Part shown: in pieces, positions 23,211 through 33,305 of the stretch | Position numbering within the stretch: the first letter of the stretch is position 1 | Layout: the number at the start of each line of letters is the position of its first letter | Source of the DNA: Peptoclostridium sp965368085 | GTDB lineage: Bacteria; Bacillota; Clostridia; Peptostreptococcales; Peptostreptococcaceae | NCBI GenBank assembly: GCA_965368085.1 | Contig: CBDULP010000002.1 | Location: forward strand, 1-64,000 | DNA length: 64,000 nucleotides | Direction: 5' to 3' | Position numbers and translations under genes: made by a program | Notes under the pieces: model-generated | Database searches by the model: none | What the model was told of the DNA's origin: nothing | What the model saw: only the letters and a program-made list of their open reading frames with translations

Positions 23211-24488
23211 ATGGAAAAAAATTGGAGTCTAGAAACGATATGCCTACAGGGAGGATACGAGCCAGAGGATGGACAGGCGAGAGTTCTTCCGATAGTTCAA
23301 AGTACTACATACAAATACAGCGATCCGGATTTTGTGGCGGACCTTTTCGACCTTGCAGCAGAGGGGCATATGTATTCGAGGATAAGCAACCCTACGGTGG
23401 ACGCATTCGAAAAGAAAATGGCCCAGCTTGAAGGGGGAGTTGGGGCTGTTGCGACTTCGTCCGGACAGGCTGCTACAACTCTTGCAGTATTGAATATATG
23501 CAAGCAGGGAGACCACGTACTTTCGGCATCGACCATATACGGGGGAACCCACACTCTTTTCGCATCGACTTTCAAAAAAATGGGTATAGAGGTTACGTTT
23601 GCAGATCCGTCGCTTGAATTGGATGAACTTGTGAAGCTGGCAAAGCCAAACACAAAACTTGTATTCGGGGAGACAATAGGAAATCCTGGGCTCAACATAA
23701 TTGACTTTGAAAAATTCTCAAAACTTGCAAAAGAAATAGGAGTGCCGTTTGCTGTTGACAACACGCTTGCAACGCCATATCTTTGCAGGCCTATAGAGCA
23801 CGGGGCCAACATAGTAATACACTCGGCTACAAAATATACAGATGGCCACGCGACCTCTCTTGGTGGAGTGGTAATCGATGCAGGCAATTTCGACTGGAAT
23901 GAAAACGGATTTGCTGATTTTGTAGAACCGGACCCCACGTACCACGGCATAAGCTACGTGGAGACATTCGGTGAAAGTGCATACATTGTAAAGCTTAGAG
24001 TGCAGCTTCTCAGGGACCTTGGAACCTGCCTCAGTCCTTTCAACGCATTTTTAATGCATAAGGGGCTTGAAACCCTCCACCTTAGAATGGAAAGGCACAG
24101 CGACAACGCACTAAGGCTTGCACAGTTCCTTGAGTCTCATGAATGTGTGAGCTGGGTCAGCTATCCTGGACTGAAATCGCATTCAAGCAATGAAGCGGCA
24201 AGCAAGTATCTTCCGAAGGGGTGCAGCGGAATACTGACATTCGGGATAAAGGGAGGAATCGAGGAAAGCAAGACCTTCATGAGGAATCTAAAGCTTGCAG
24301 CGATTGTGGTGCATCTTGGAGACGCTAGGACGTCAGTGCTTCATCCGGCGAGTACGACTCACAGGCAGCTTGACGAACAGGCTCAGATAAAATGCGGGGT
24401 TACTCCAGATCTTATAAGGGTTTCCGTTGGAATAGAGGGAATAGATGATATAATAGCGGATTTTGGCAATGCGCTTAAAAGCATATAG
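23211..24488 (+). CDS. metY: O-acetylhomoserine sulfhydrylase
   Basis: The 425-aa PLP enzyme of the Cys/Met-metabolism family makes homocysteine from O-acetylhomoserine and sulfide. The N-terminus LETICLQGGYEPEDGQARVLPIVQSTTY and YSRISNPT are typical. The SSGQAATTLA phosphate loop and PLP lysine in HSATKYTDGHATS (Lys about 206) are present, with the MetY-specific insertion around DFVEPDPTYHG. The C-terminal RVSVGIEGIDDI motif is intact. It is the first gene after the S-box leader and is followed 17 bp later by metA, whose product is its substrate. Confidence 0.93.
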   Translation: MEKNWSLETICLQGGYEPEDGQARVLPIVQSTTYKYSDPDFVADLFDLAAEGHMYSRISNPTVDAFEKKMAQLEGGVGAVATSSGQAATTLAVLNICKQGDHVLSASTIYGGTHTLFASTFKKMGIEVTFADPSLELDELVKLAKPNTKLVFGETIGNPGLNIIDFEKFSKLAKEIGVPFAVDNTLATPYLCRPIEHGANIVIHSATKYTDGHATSLGGVVIDAGNFDWNENGFADFVEPDPTYHGISYVETFGESAYIVKLRVQLLRDLGTCLSPFNAFLMHKGLETLHLRMERHSDNALRLAQFLESHECVSWVSYPGLKSHSSNEAASKYLPKGCSGILTFGIKGGIEESKTFMRNLKLAAIVVHLGDARTSVLHPASTTHRQLDEQAQIKCGVTPDLIRVSVGIEGIDDIIADFGNALKSI

Positions 24489-24505
24489 AAAGAGGTGGAG
24501 AAAGT

Positions 24506-25411
24506 ATGCCTATAGTACTTCCAGAAAGGCTTCCGGCAACAAAAGTGCTGGAAGGTGAAAATGTATTTGTAATGACTGAAAAAAAGGCCCTTACGCAGGA
24601 TATAAGGGCCCTTAAAATACTCATTGTAAATCTTATGCCAACAAAGATAGATACCGAGACTCAGCTTGTACGGCTTCTAGGGAACAGTCCGCTCCAAGTG
24701 GAAGTGACATTCCTTAACACGAGCACTTACGAGTCCAAAAACATTTCAAAAGAGCATTTGAATGAGTTCTACCATACATTCGATCAGATAAAAAACAAGA
24801 AGTTCGACGGCATGATAATAACCGGTGCTCCGGTTGAGCATCTTGAGTTTGAGCAGGTGGAATACTGGGAAGAGCTGAAGAGGATAATGGACTATTCAGT
24901 AAGCAATGTCACGTCTACGCTTCACATATGCTGGGGGGCGCAGGCAGGGCTTTACCACCACTACGGCATACAAAAATATAAGCTTTCGGAAAAGAAGTTC
25001 GGAGTGTTTGCCCATACGCCGCTAGACAGGACAAGCAGGCTTTTGAGGGGTGCGGACGATGAGTTTTATGTGCCTCACTCAAGGCATACCGATGTAAGAA
25101 GAGAGGACATAGAAAAAATAGAAGAGCTTAACATAATATCCTTTTCAGATGAGGCCGGAGTGCACATAGTGGAAACAACTGGAGGAAAGCAGGTGTTTGT
25201 AACGGGTCATTCGGAGTACGATCCGCTGACACTCAAGGGCGAATATGATAGAGACATACAAAAGGGGCTCTCGATAGATGTGCCTGTGAACTACTTCAAA
25301 AATGATGACCCGTCGCTTCCTCCGTTAGTGAGATGGAGATCGCATGCGAACCTGCTGTTTTACAACTGGCTCAACTACTATGTATACCAGCAGACGCCAT
25401 ATGAACTGTAA
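24506..25411 (+). CDS. metA: Homoserine O-acetyltransferase (MetA type)
   Basis: The 301-aa protein is a MetA/HTS-family acyltransferase. Catalytic residues are seen as Cys142 (HICWGAQAG), His235 and Glu237 (VTGHSEYD). Residue 111 is Glu (ITGAPVEHLEF), the residue that selects acetyl-CoA rather than succinyl-CoA in studied relatives, so I call it an acetyltransferase despite the common succinyltransferase label. This agrees with metY next to it, which uses O-acetylhomoserine. It shares the S-box transcript. Ribosome site GAGGTGGAG. Confidence 0.92.
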   Translation: MPIVLPERLPATKVLEGENVFVMTEKKALTQDIRALKILIVNLMPTKIDTETQLVRLLGNSPLQVEVTFLNTSTYESKNISKEHLNEFYHTFDQIKNKKFDGMIITGAPVEHLEFEQVEYWEELKRIMDYSVSNVTSTLHICWGAQAGLYHHYGIQKYKLSEKKFGVFAHTPLDRTSRLLRGADDEFYVPHSRHTDVRREDIEKIEELNIISFSDEAGVHIVETTGGKQVFVTGHSEYDPLTLKGEYDRDIQKGLSIDVPVNYFKNDDPSLPPLVRWRSHANLLFYNWLNYYVYQQTPYEL

Positions 25412-25414
25412 TAA

Positions 25415-25436
25415 TCGGGGCGGTTCACCGCCCCGA
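25415..25436 (+). terminator. Hairpin after metA
   Basis: TCGGGGCGG and CCGCCCCGA form a strong GC stem around TTCA; no long T-run follows, so it may be a weak terminator or stabilising end. Confidence 0.55.
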
Positions 25437-25469
25437 AATATAATTTTGGCGGTTTTTACGAATTTAACC

Positions 25470-25497
25470 TTTACAAAAGTGTGATTTATGATAGAAT
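25470..25497 (+). promoter_or_regulatory. Promoter of lysC-hom
   Basis: TTTACA at 25470 and TAGAAT at 25492 with a 16-bp spacer; the leader of about 105 bases contains a small TTGGGG-AAAA-GCCCCAG hairpin but no lysine-riboswitch core. Confidence 0.55.
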
Positions 25498-25610
25498 GTA
25501 TTTATCGAAAAAACAAGTGTGTTTGAATAGAATACAAAAAATGAAGCTGGTTTTGGGGAAAAGCCCCAGACAGTCCAACTTACAATAAATAGACTTTAAT
25601 GGAGGTTATC

Positions 25611-26822
25611 ATGAAGGAGATAATAGTTCAAAAGTTCGGGGGAACTTCTGTAGGAGATATAAACAAGATAAAGAACGTGGCGAGAAGAATCGTGGATACA
25701 AAAAACAAAGGCTATGATGTTATAGTTACGGTATCGGCAATGGGAAAGACTACTGATGTGCTTGTGGAAAAGGCTTTTGAGATTTCACAAAACCCTTCAA
25801 GCAGGGAAATGGACATGCTGCTTGCAACTGGAGAGCAGGTTTCAATAGCGCTTTTGGCTATGGCTATTCAGTCGCTGGGACATCCAGTAATTTCGCTTAC
25901 AGGTGCGCAGTGCGGAATAAAGACGGATTCAAGCCACAAAAAGGCTAGAATAAACAACATAGATACGAAGAGGCTTCAAAAGGAGCTTGGAGACGGAAAA
26001 ATTGTAATAGTTGCAGGGTTCCAGGGGATAAATGAAAATCAGGACATAACAACACTGGGAAGAGGCGGTTCAGACACTACTGCTGTTGCGATCGCTGCGG
26101 CAATAGGCGCTGCAAAGTGTGAGATATATACGGATGTAGACGGGGTCTATACGGCAGACCCAAGAAAAGTTAAGGAGGCAAGGCTCATGAAGAGGATATC
26201 ATATGATGAGATGCTCGAGCTTGCAAATCTTGGAGCGGGAGTTCTCCACCCGAGATCTGTAGAGCTTGCGAGAAAATTCAATGTACCTCTCGTTGTAAGA
26301 TCAAGTTTTAATGACAATGAAGGAACAGAGATAGTAAATATAGATCAGATAGAAAAGGTTGTCGTAAGGGGAATATCTCTTGACGATGACATAGCAAAGG
26401 TTTCAGTGCTTGGAGTGCCTGACAGGCCGGGAATAGCATTCAAGCTGTTTTCAATCCTTTCAATGAACAACATAAATGTAGACATGATAATCCAAAATGT
26501 AAACAGGGAGTCCATAAACGACATATCGTTCACAGTGAAGAAGGACGATCTTGCAGACTTTCTCAAGATATCGGATATGGTGCTTGAGAGCATAGGCGCT
26601 GAAAAGATAATATACGACGATTCAGTTGCGAAGCTTTCAATAGTGGGAACTGGAATAGCCGGAAATGCCGAAGTGACTTCAAAGTTTTTCGAGACACTGT
26701 ACGAGCTTGGCGTAAACATACAGATGATAAGCACTTCATCTATAAAGATTTCATGCATAATAGACCGTAAAGGTGCGGAGCAGGGAATGGACAAGCTTCA
26801 CGAAAAATTCCAGCTTAACTAA
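25611..26822 (+). CDS. lysC: Aspartate kinase
   Basis: The enzyme phosphorylates aspartate, the first step to lysine, threonine and methionine. The kinase domain starts IIVQKFGGTSVGD and contains TTLGRGGSDTTAVA and CEIYTDVDGVYTADPR. The C-terminal third carries two ACT domains (about 265-400; PGIAFKLFSILSMNNINVDMI, ELGVNIQMISTSSIKISCII) for allosteric control. The 403-aa length is standard. The start at 25611 is preferred because GGAGG lies inside the longer reading frame. It is followed 56 bp later by hom. The absence of a lysine riboswitch suggests threonine/methionine-branch control (inference). Confidence 0.92.
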   Translation: MKEIIVQKFGGTSVGDINKIKNVARRIVDTKNKGYDVIVTVSAMGKTTDVLVEKAFEISQNPSSREMDMLLATGEQVSIALLAMAIQSLGHPVISLTGAQCGIKTDSSHKKARINNIDTKRLQKELGDGKIVIVAGFQGINENQDITTLGRGGSDTTAVAIAAAIGAAKCEIYTDVDGVYTADPRKVKEARLMKRISYDEMLELANLGAGVLHPRSVELARKFNVPLVVRSSFNDNEGTEIVNIDQIEKVVVRGISLDDDIAKVSVLGVPDRPGIAFKLFSILSMNNINVDMIIQNVNRESINDISFTVKKDDLADFLKISDMVLESIGAEKIIYDDSVAKLSIVGTGIAGNAEVTSKFFETLYELGVNIQMISTSSIKISCIIDRKGAEQGMDKLHEKFQLN

Positions 26823-26878
26823 GAATATATATGAAGTAATGAACAATATATAAGCTATAGAAGGGGAGAATTGAGGAT

Positions 26879-28159
26879 ATGGAGAGTATAAAGGTTGCGC
26901 TGTTGGGATTTGGAGTAGTTGGATCTGGAGTCTTCAATATACTTCAGGACAATAAGGAAAAGATAGAGTCGCACATACAAAAGAAAATAGAAATAAAGAA
27001 GATTCTCGTAAGGGATGTAGAAAAGGCAAGGGGAGCAAATGCTCCTAAGGAAATGATTACGACTGATATAAACGACATAGTTAGTGACCCTGAAATAGAC
27101 ATGGTAGTAGAGCTTATGGGTGGAATAGGCAAGGCGTACGAGTACATGAAGAGCGCCATAGAAAACAAAAAGCACATAGTCACTGCGAACAAGGCTCTTA
27201 TAGCTACTCATGGAGACGAGATATACAAGCTTGCAGTGGAAAATGGGGTTCAAATCAGATATGAGGCCAGCGTAGGCGGAGGAATCCCTATAATAAACAC
27301 ACTTACTCAAAGCCTTGCTGCAAACAATGTTGACGAGATACTTGGAGTGATAAACGGAACTACAAACTTCATACTTACTCAAATGGATGAGCAGGGAATG
27401 GATTTTAACGATGCCGTAAAGCTTGCTCAGGACAGTGGATTTGCGGAGGCAGACCCTACATCGGACATAGAAGGTGAGGATGTTGCATTCAAGCTTGCAA
27501 TACTCATGTCGGTTGCATTTGGAATAAAGATTCCTCCTCAAGACATACCAAGAGAAGGGATAACAAAGATATCTTCAAAAGACATAGAGTTTGCAAAGCA
27601 GCTTGGATACAAGGTCAAGCTTGTAGCTGCGGCGAAGAAAAAGGGGGACGACCTTGAATTCCACGTTCAGCCATCATTCCTTCCTATGGACCATCCTCTG
27701 GCATCGATAAAAAATGAGTTCAATGCGGTGTTCATAAAGGGAAATGCAGTTGGAGAGCTTTTGCTTCATGGAAAAGGTGCAGGATCTACTCCGACAGGAA
27801 GCGCCGTTTTGGGGGACATGCTTGAAATTGCAAAGATAATAGGCACTAACTATAAGCCAGGAGCTCCGCTGAAGCATAATGGCAAAAATCTGAATCTCAT
27901 AGGAGAAGGAATAAGCCCTTATTATGTGCATCTTCATGTGGAAGACAGGCCTGGGGTTCTTGGAACCATAACTTCAGCTTTTGGAAAGCATAATGTAAGC
28001 CTAAAGTCTGTAATACAAAGATCTAGAGGGGAAAAGACAGTTCCTCTTATATTCATAACTTATGACACACCTAGAAAAGATCTTGACGAGGCAATATCGG
28101 AAATAGAAAAGAGCGATGCTGTTATAAGAGTTGAGAGCATACTCAGAGTTGAAAGCTAA
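26879..28159 (+). CDS. hom: Homoserine dehydrogenase
   Basis: The 426-aa enzyme reduces aspartate semialdehyde to homoserine. It has the nucleotide loop LLGFGVVGSGVFN, the ANKALIA and YEASVGGGIPII blocks with active-site residues, GVINGTTNFILTQM, GFAEADPTSDIEGED, and a C-terminal ACT domain (about 345-420, HVEDRPGVLGTITSAFG). It lies downstream of lysC in the same direction. Together with thrC and metA/metY the window holds the first and the branch-point steps; asd, thrB and metE/H are not present here. Confidence 0.93.
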   Translation: MESIKVALLGFGVVGSGVFNILQDNKEKIESHIQKKIEIKKILVRDVEKARGANAPKEMITTDINDIVSDPEIDMVVELMGGIGKAYEYMKSAIENKKHIVTANKALIATHGDEIYKLAVENGVQIRYEASVGGGIPIINTLTQSLAANNVDEILGVINGTTNFILTQMDEQGMDFNDAVKLAQDSGFAEADPTSDIEGEDVAFKLAILMSVAFGIKIPPQDIPREGITKISSKDIEFAKQLGYKVKLVAAAKKKGDDLEFHVQPSFLPMDHPLASIKNEFNAVFIKGNAVGELLLHGKGAGSTPTGSAVLGDMLEIAKIIGTNYKPGAPLKHNGKNLNLIGEGISPYYVHLHVEDRPGVLGTITSAFGKHNVSLKSVIQRSRGEKTVPLIFITYDTPRKDLDEAISEIEKSDAVIRVESILRVES

Positions 28160-28222
28160 TTTCAGCAACAGTCGGCATTACTCAGCTTGATCACCTAAAA
28201 TTCTATAGTTTAAAGCGAATAA

Positions 28223-28255
28223 AAAAGCTGCACGCTATTCCCGCGTGCAGCTTTT
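28223..28255 (+). terminator. Terminator after hom
   Basis: AAAAGCTGCACGC and GCGTGCAGCTTTT form a perfect 13-bp stem around TATTCCC. Confidence 0.85.
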
Positions 28256-28381
28256 GTTGTATACTTAAAATGGGTATAATGTAACTGTTTGATAAAAATT
28301 GAGTTTTATCATTCGACATCCTTCTCATGCTAGCTGTAATTATGAGAGGATTATATAACAAGTAAGACAGGAGGAGGCTCT

Positions 28382-31300
28382 ATGAAAAGGAGACTGTCAG
28401 AGAAAATTATAAAAAGCATGAAAGTAAAATTTCTTGACTCCGATTTTTTAAAAAAGTATGTTCTCATAGGAGTAAGTGACGAAGAGTTTAAGGTAAGCGA
28501 AAGAATAATAAGAGACTACTTCACAAGTGAAAAATTTGAAGCGGGCGTATCTGGAATCATTGAAAAAAATGACTTCAGCGCAGGCAAAACACTTGAGGTT
28601 TTCGGGGAGGTCATAAATCTTGTAGCAAGGGGCAAAAATCCGGAAAACTGGCTGGAGTACATATACCAGTTCACACTGGAAAAGTCGTTTCCAAAGTCAG
28701 TTGAAATTGAACTGCGAAGGGATTTTGAAAGCGCATGTGGGCTTTATTTGGAGATTTTCAGCATTATAAACAAGGCTCAAAAGGAGTCTGCCGATGGCAC
28801 ATGGCAGAGCAGGTATCCCATGGCTTTTTTAAGCAAGAACGAGATGGAAAGGCTTGAGGACTTTGGCGAGTACGAAAGGCTCATGAGGGCCTTTGATAAT
28901 GAATATGTATATGAACTTATGAAACTCAACCAGGAGATAACGGAGTACAACAATCTTGACCACATATGCGGGGTGCATTTTCTGTCTCTTTTCATAGGAA
29001 GGCAGTTTAAAAAGGCAAATGTTCCTATCGACCTCGGCAGGGTTTCGGGATCGGGGCTTGGACACGATATAGGAAAGTATGGCTGCAAAAAGCCGGAGCT
29101 AAGAAGGGTTCCGTATCTACATTATTATTATACCGACCAATGGTTTAAAAAACACGACATAATGTACATAGGAAATGTTGCGCTCAATCACTCTGTTTGG
29201 GACCTCGAACTTGAAAACCTTTCACTTGAAGCGCTTATACTTATTTATTCGGATTTCAGGGTGAAAAACAATAGCAGTGGCAAAATGCACATATATACAC
29301 TGAAGGACTCATTTGAAGTGATACTCAGCAAGCTTGACAATGTGGACGATTCCAAGAAAAAGAGGTATTTAAGGGTATACAATAAGATAAAAGATTTTGA
29401 AGACTACATGGTCGACATCGGAATAAATGTTGATCCGGGAAAAGCTGAACTGGGATATACTCAGCCTGCAAAAAAATACTATCCGTTCATGTCTGGCAGT
29501 GAAATCGTTGAAAATTTCAAATACCTTGCGGTCAACCACAATATAAGCCTCATGTCCAGGCTTAGAAACGAGCTGTCTCTAAACCAGATAATAGAAATGG
29601 CAAGAAGTGAAAGGGACTGGAACAACCTCAGAAAATACCTTGAGATATTTGAGGAATATTCAACATATCTTACTCAAAGGCAAAAATACATAACCACGAG
29701 ATTTTTATATGAAAAACTGGTACACAATGAAGATGACATAAGGAGAAGGTGCAGTGAGATAATAGGAAAGCTCATAGCCAATTTCGATGAAGAGTACAGG
29801 AAGGAAGTGCCCGCAGATGTCGAATTGGAAGCACCTGAGATGACTAGTTTTGAGGTGCTGGAAAGGTTTCTTGAACTGTTCATATATCCAGATCACAACA
29901 TAATAAGGATACATCAGATATGGATAGGCGAAGCCCTGAGCATAATGATAGAGTCTCTTTTTAAGTATGCTGTGGGAAAAAACAGATCTAAATACGTTTC
30001 CGTGCTTTCAAAACATTACAGTGACATTGGTGAGCGAAGTGATGCAAGCCTAAAGCTCTATCTGCTTAAAAGCCTCAAGTATATACCATTTGGAGGAGAT
30101 GGAGATGAAAACAGGGTTTTCATAGACTATATGAAGAATGCTGTGCAAAGCGATGACGAAAGCCTCAGAAACTTGTCATATGAAGTCGTGCCATACGTGG
30201 TGGAGAGAATAGGCAGCGAGTCGGAAGATGCAAAAGAAATAATTGGAATGCTTGAAGAAAATAAAAAATCAAGTAAAAACAGATATGAATCGTGGACAGT
30301 CTCAAGAGTAGGGGCTGAAATTACAGGACAAGAAGTTTCTCCAAATGAAGAAATAAGCCAGACTGAGCTGTCCGAGCTTTTCCTGAGCAACTTTAAAAAT
30401 ACAACAAGCTGGGTTGTAAAAAGAAGGAATATAGAAATACTCCTTTCAAATTCATTGAAGAATATGGCTAATTACGGACTCTATACGGCAATTCACTTTT
30501 GCAATCTTCTCAAAGTGAGCCCTAGTGAAAGGACAAGGCTTAAATCGGGTGAAGCACTTATAAAGATGTTCCCGAGCCTGCCCAAGGAGCAGGGCAACGA
30601 CGTTGCAATAGAGCTGTTCAGATCACTTGAGATTGAGGAATACCAGTTCACAAAACATATACCAAACTATCTGGGACAGATACTTCTTCTGCTTTCACCG
30701 GAGAACATGGACGTAATTGTTGAGGATCTTCGTGACAAGATGAAAAAATCGGGAGCAAAGGTGAATTCCCTGCTTCTGAGCACAATAGGAATATCAATTG
30801 CAAACTATTCAAAATACAGGAGCAAGGATAACGACGGCGGCCTGTATGAAAAAAGGCTTGTAAACATGCTGGGGATACTCCTTAGCGGACTTGCACATAA
30901 TGACAACCAGGTCAAGCAGATGGCCTTTAGCGTAATAGGAAGCGAAATATTCGGCTGCGGTGATATAGACCCTGAGTATAAATCGCACATATTCTCTATC
31001 ATAGCGAAAAAAATACTTACACTGATAGGCGGAGAAAAGCAGGAGGAGCTTACATTCCTGAATAATTCTGCTGTACTGAACAGTATATACAGATTCATAT
31101 CGGACTACACATTCTTTAACGGAGACATAAAGGTGAAGGCACCTAAAAAAGTAGCATTTTTCCCTGGAACATTCGATCCCTTCTCGCTGGGACATAGGGA
31201 AATAACAAGGGCCATAAGGAGAAAGGGATTTGAAGTTTATCTGGCTGTAGATGAATTTTCATGGTCCAAAAGCACACAGCCGAACAGGATAAGGAGAAAT

Positions 31301-33292
31301 ATAATAAACATGTCCATTGCTGACGAACTGAACATGTATATATATCCTGAAGATTTTCCGGTTAACATAGCGAATTCGCAGGACATGAAGATGCTGAGAG
31401 ACAATTTCAAAAGAAGCAATGTCTACGTAGTGGTGGGAAGCGATGTGGTGCTCAACGCTTCGGCATACAGGCGGGAAATAACCGAGCATTCCATACAGAC
31501 ATTCCCACACGTTGTATTTGAAAGGCGGGGAATGTTTGAATCGGATGACACTACAAATGTGCTTGAAAAAGCACTTGAGAACATAAAAGCTCATACTATA
31601 AGGCTCAATCTGCCGCCAAGATACGAGGATGTAAGTTCGACGAGAATAAGGAACTATATAGATGAGAACAGAGATATATCAAAGCTAGTGGACCCTATGG
31701 TCCAAAGATATATATATGAGAACGGACTCTACAGGAAAGAGCCTTCATATAAGTCTATGATACAAAAGCTAGTGTTTGATATTGACATAGTGTCAGACAT
31801 AAGGGATTCCCTGATAGAAAAACTGGCTCTTGATTTCCACTACGACGAATATAACAGTGCGCTTGAAAGGCTGCAAAGATTTTCAGAAAAGCCATTGGCC
31901 AGAATACTGGTTGTGAAGGACTCTGAAAGAAACAACAAGATAATAGGTTACTCGGCGTTCAACTGGCTTGAATCAAGGCAGATATACAATGAGTTCAAGG
32001 ATACCAAGATATCAGAGTGCCTGAGGGAAAGTTACTTTGGAAGGATAATACTCATAAACGGCATATTCGTAGACCGAGATTCGGGAGTAGACAACCTCAA
32101 CCAGATAATACTGACGGAGACACTGGCATATTGCATAGCAAAGGATTATGGATACTGCGTATACGTGAACGACATAGACCAAGAACAGGATGAGCAGTTG
32201 TATGAGACGCTTCAGCTTCAAGGGTTTGAAAGACTCGAGTGCTCCCTGGAGCAAAGAGGGGTATTTGCGGTAGATATGAACAGGCCGTGCTCTTTATACC
32301 TTGACATCACGAGCATAATAAAAGCGCCTTTCAAAAACAGTTCAGCTGTAATGGAACAGATAAAGAAGGCACGAAGAAATCTCCAAATGGCTCTTACAAA
32401 ACTTTATCCAGGGGAGCTCGTACTTTCCATTGACAGGCGAATACTTGACGAGAAGCTTATGAAAAAGATATGCCGCGAAAACGGAGTTCCAACAACCCAG
32501 ATTCAGCCTAGAAGGCTCGGGGACTCGATGTGTGTTCCGTTTGGAAACATATTAAACAGGCTTATAATACCAAATACAGTTACGAAGGCGCTTCACACGG
32601 AAAAGATATTTGAAAGAGACATGTCTTCGTTCAGGATAGAGCAGTCGGCGCATTATCTCGACCTTGAAAACCAGATAAAAATGATAAATTCATTTAAAAG
32701 ACCTGTAATACTGATAGATGACATACTCAACAAGGGATACAGGATAAGGGCCCTTGACCCTCTGCTTAAAGAGGATGGAGTAGAGGTCAAAAAGATAATA
32801 GTTGGAATGCTATCAGGAAGAGGAAAGGAGCTTATGGACATACAGGAAAGGCCTGTAGACAGCGCGTATTTCATACCAAACCTAAGACTTTGGTTTACAG
32901 AGCAGCTTCTATATCCTTTCATAGGAGGGGATGCCCTTTGGAGGGAGTACAGTCCAAAGAGCAATATAATACCTTCTCTCAATATGATACTGCCGTATGC
33001 ATACCCGCATTTTATAAGGGGAGCATCCGAAGAAAGCATATACGAGCTTTCGAAGACATGCCTTGAAAATTCACTTGAAATACTCAAGGTGCTTGAAAAT
33101 GAATATGAGAATGTTAATGAGAGGAACCTTACGCTTGGACTGCTTGGAGAAGTTTTCCTATATCCTAGGTCTCCTGAAATGGGAACGGACATAAGTTATG
33201 ACCTTAATATAAATCCATCATCATATATAGAAAGCCAAATAAAGCATCTTAAGAGAATTGAGGGCGGATTCAAGAAAAAGACAAAAAAATAA
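28382..33292 (+). CDS. Giant HD / repeat / nucleotidyltransferase / acetyltransferase / PRTase-like fusion protein
   Basis: The 1636-aa cytoplasmic protein joins several enzyme-like modules. Residues ~190-330 hold an HD-phosphohydrolase-like region (LDHICGVHFL, then GLGHDIGKYG with His228-Asp229). Residues ~370-910 are helical, repeat-like and without clear motifs. A NadD/cytidylyltransferase-like domain spans ~920-1115, with FFPGTFDPFSLGHREI (HxGH variant SLGH) and SSTRIRNYI. A GNAT-like region follows (~1150-1310, IILINGIFVDRDSG). The C-terminus (~1320-1540) looks like a type I phosphoribosyltransferase, with VILIDDILNKGYRIRALDPLL at ~1440; the usual TG after the acidic pair is KG. The ATG follows AGGAGG. 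No function is known to me. Two oxidoreductase-like genes follow closely, which suggests a nucleotide-cofactor pathway (inference). Confidence 0.8.
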   Translation: MKRRLSEKIIKSMKVKFLDSDFLKKYVLIGVSDEEFKVSERIIRDYFTSEKFEAGVSGIIEKNDFSAGKTLEVFGEVINLVARGKNPENWLEYIYQFTLEKSFPKSVEIELRRDFESACGLYLEIFSIINKAQKESADGTWQSRYPMAFLSKNEMERLEDFGEYERLMRAFDNEYVYELMKLNQEITEYNNLDHICGVHFLSLFIGRQFKKANVPIDLGRVSGSGLGHDIGKYGCKKPELRRVPYLHYYYTDQWFKKHDIMYIGNVALNHSVWDLELENLSLEALILIYSDFRVKNNSSGKMHIYTLKDSFEVILSKLDNVDDSKKKRYLRVYNKIKDFEDYMVDIGINVDPGKAELGYTQPAKKYYPFMSGSEIVENFKYLAVNHNISLMSRLRNELSLNQIIEMARSERDWNNLRKYLEIFEEYSTYLTQRQKYITTRFLYEKLVHNEDDIRRRCSEIIGKLIANFDEEYRKEVPADVELEAPEMTSFEVLERFLELFIYPDHNIIRIHQIWIGEALSIMIESLFKYAVGKNRSKYVSVLSKHYSDIGERSDASLKLYLLKSLKYIPFGGDGDENRVFIDYMKNAVQSDDESLRNLSYEVVPYVVERIGSESEDAKEIIGMLEENKKSSKNRYESWTVSRVGAEITGQEVSPNEEISQTELSELFLSNFKNTTSWVVKRRNIEILLSNSLKNMANYGLYTAIHFCNLLKVSPSERTRLKSGEALIKMFPSLPKEQGNDVAIELFRSLEIEEYQFTKHIPNYLGQILLLLSPENMDVIVEDLRDKMKKSGAKVNSLLLSTIGISIANYSKYRSKDNDGGLYEKRLVNMLGILLSGLAHNDNQVKQMAFSVIGSEIFGCGDIDPEYKSHIFSIIAKKILTLIGGEKQEELTFLNNSAVLNSIYRFISDYTFFNGDIKVKAPKKVAFFPGTFDPFSLGHREITRAIRRKGFEVYLAVDEFSWSKSTQPNRIRRNIINMSIADELNMYIYPEDFPVNIANSQDMKMLRDNFKRSNVYVVVGSDVVLNASAYRREITEHSIQTFPHVVFERRGMFESDDTTNVLEKALENIKAHTIRLNLPPRYEDVSSTRIRNYIDENRDISKLVDPMVQRYIYENGLYRKEPSYKSMIQKLVFDIDIVSDIRDSLIEKLALDFHYDEYNSALERLQRFSEKPLARILVVKDSERNNKIIGYSAFNWLESRQIYNEFKDTKISECLRESYFGRIILINGIFVDRDSGVDNLNQIILTETLAYCIAKDYGYCVYVNDIDQEQDEQLYETLQLQGFERLECSLEQRGVFAVDMNRPCSLYLDITSIIKAPFKNSSAVMEQIKKARRNLQMALTKLYPGELVLSIDRRILDEKLMKKICRENGVPTTQIQPRRLGDSMCVPFGNILNRLIIPNTVTKALHTEKIFERDMSSFRIEQSAHYLDLENQIKMINSFKRPVILIDDILNKGYRIRALDPLLKEDGVEVKKIIVGMLSGRGKELMDIQERPVDSAYFIPNLRLWFTEQLLYPFIGGDALWREYSPKSNIIPSLNMILPYAYPHFIRGASEESIYELSKTCLENSLEILKVLENEYENVNERNLTLGLLGEVFLYPRSPEMGTDISYDLNINPSSYIESQIKHLKRIEGGFKKKTKK

Positions 33293-33305
33293 AGGCGGTG
33301 TGAAT

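Noticed and set aside
25498..25610. Lysine riboswitch before lysC
   Set aside because: The leader is too short and lacks the conserved lysine-riboswitch core; only a small hairpin is seen.
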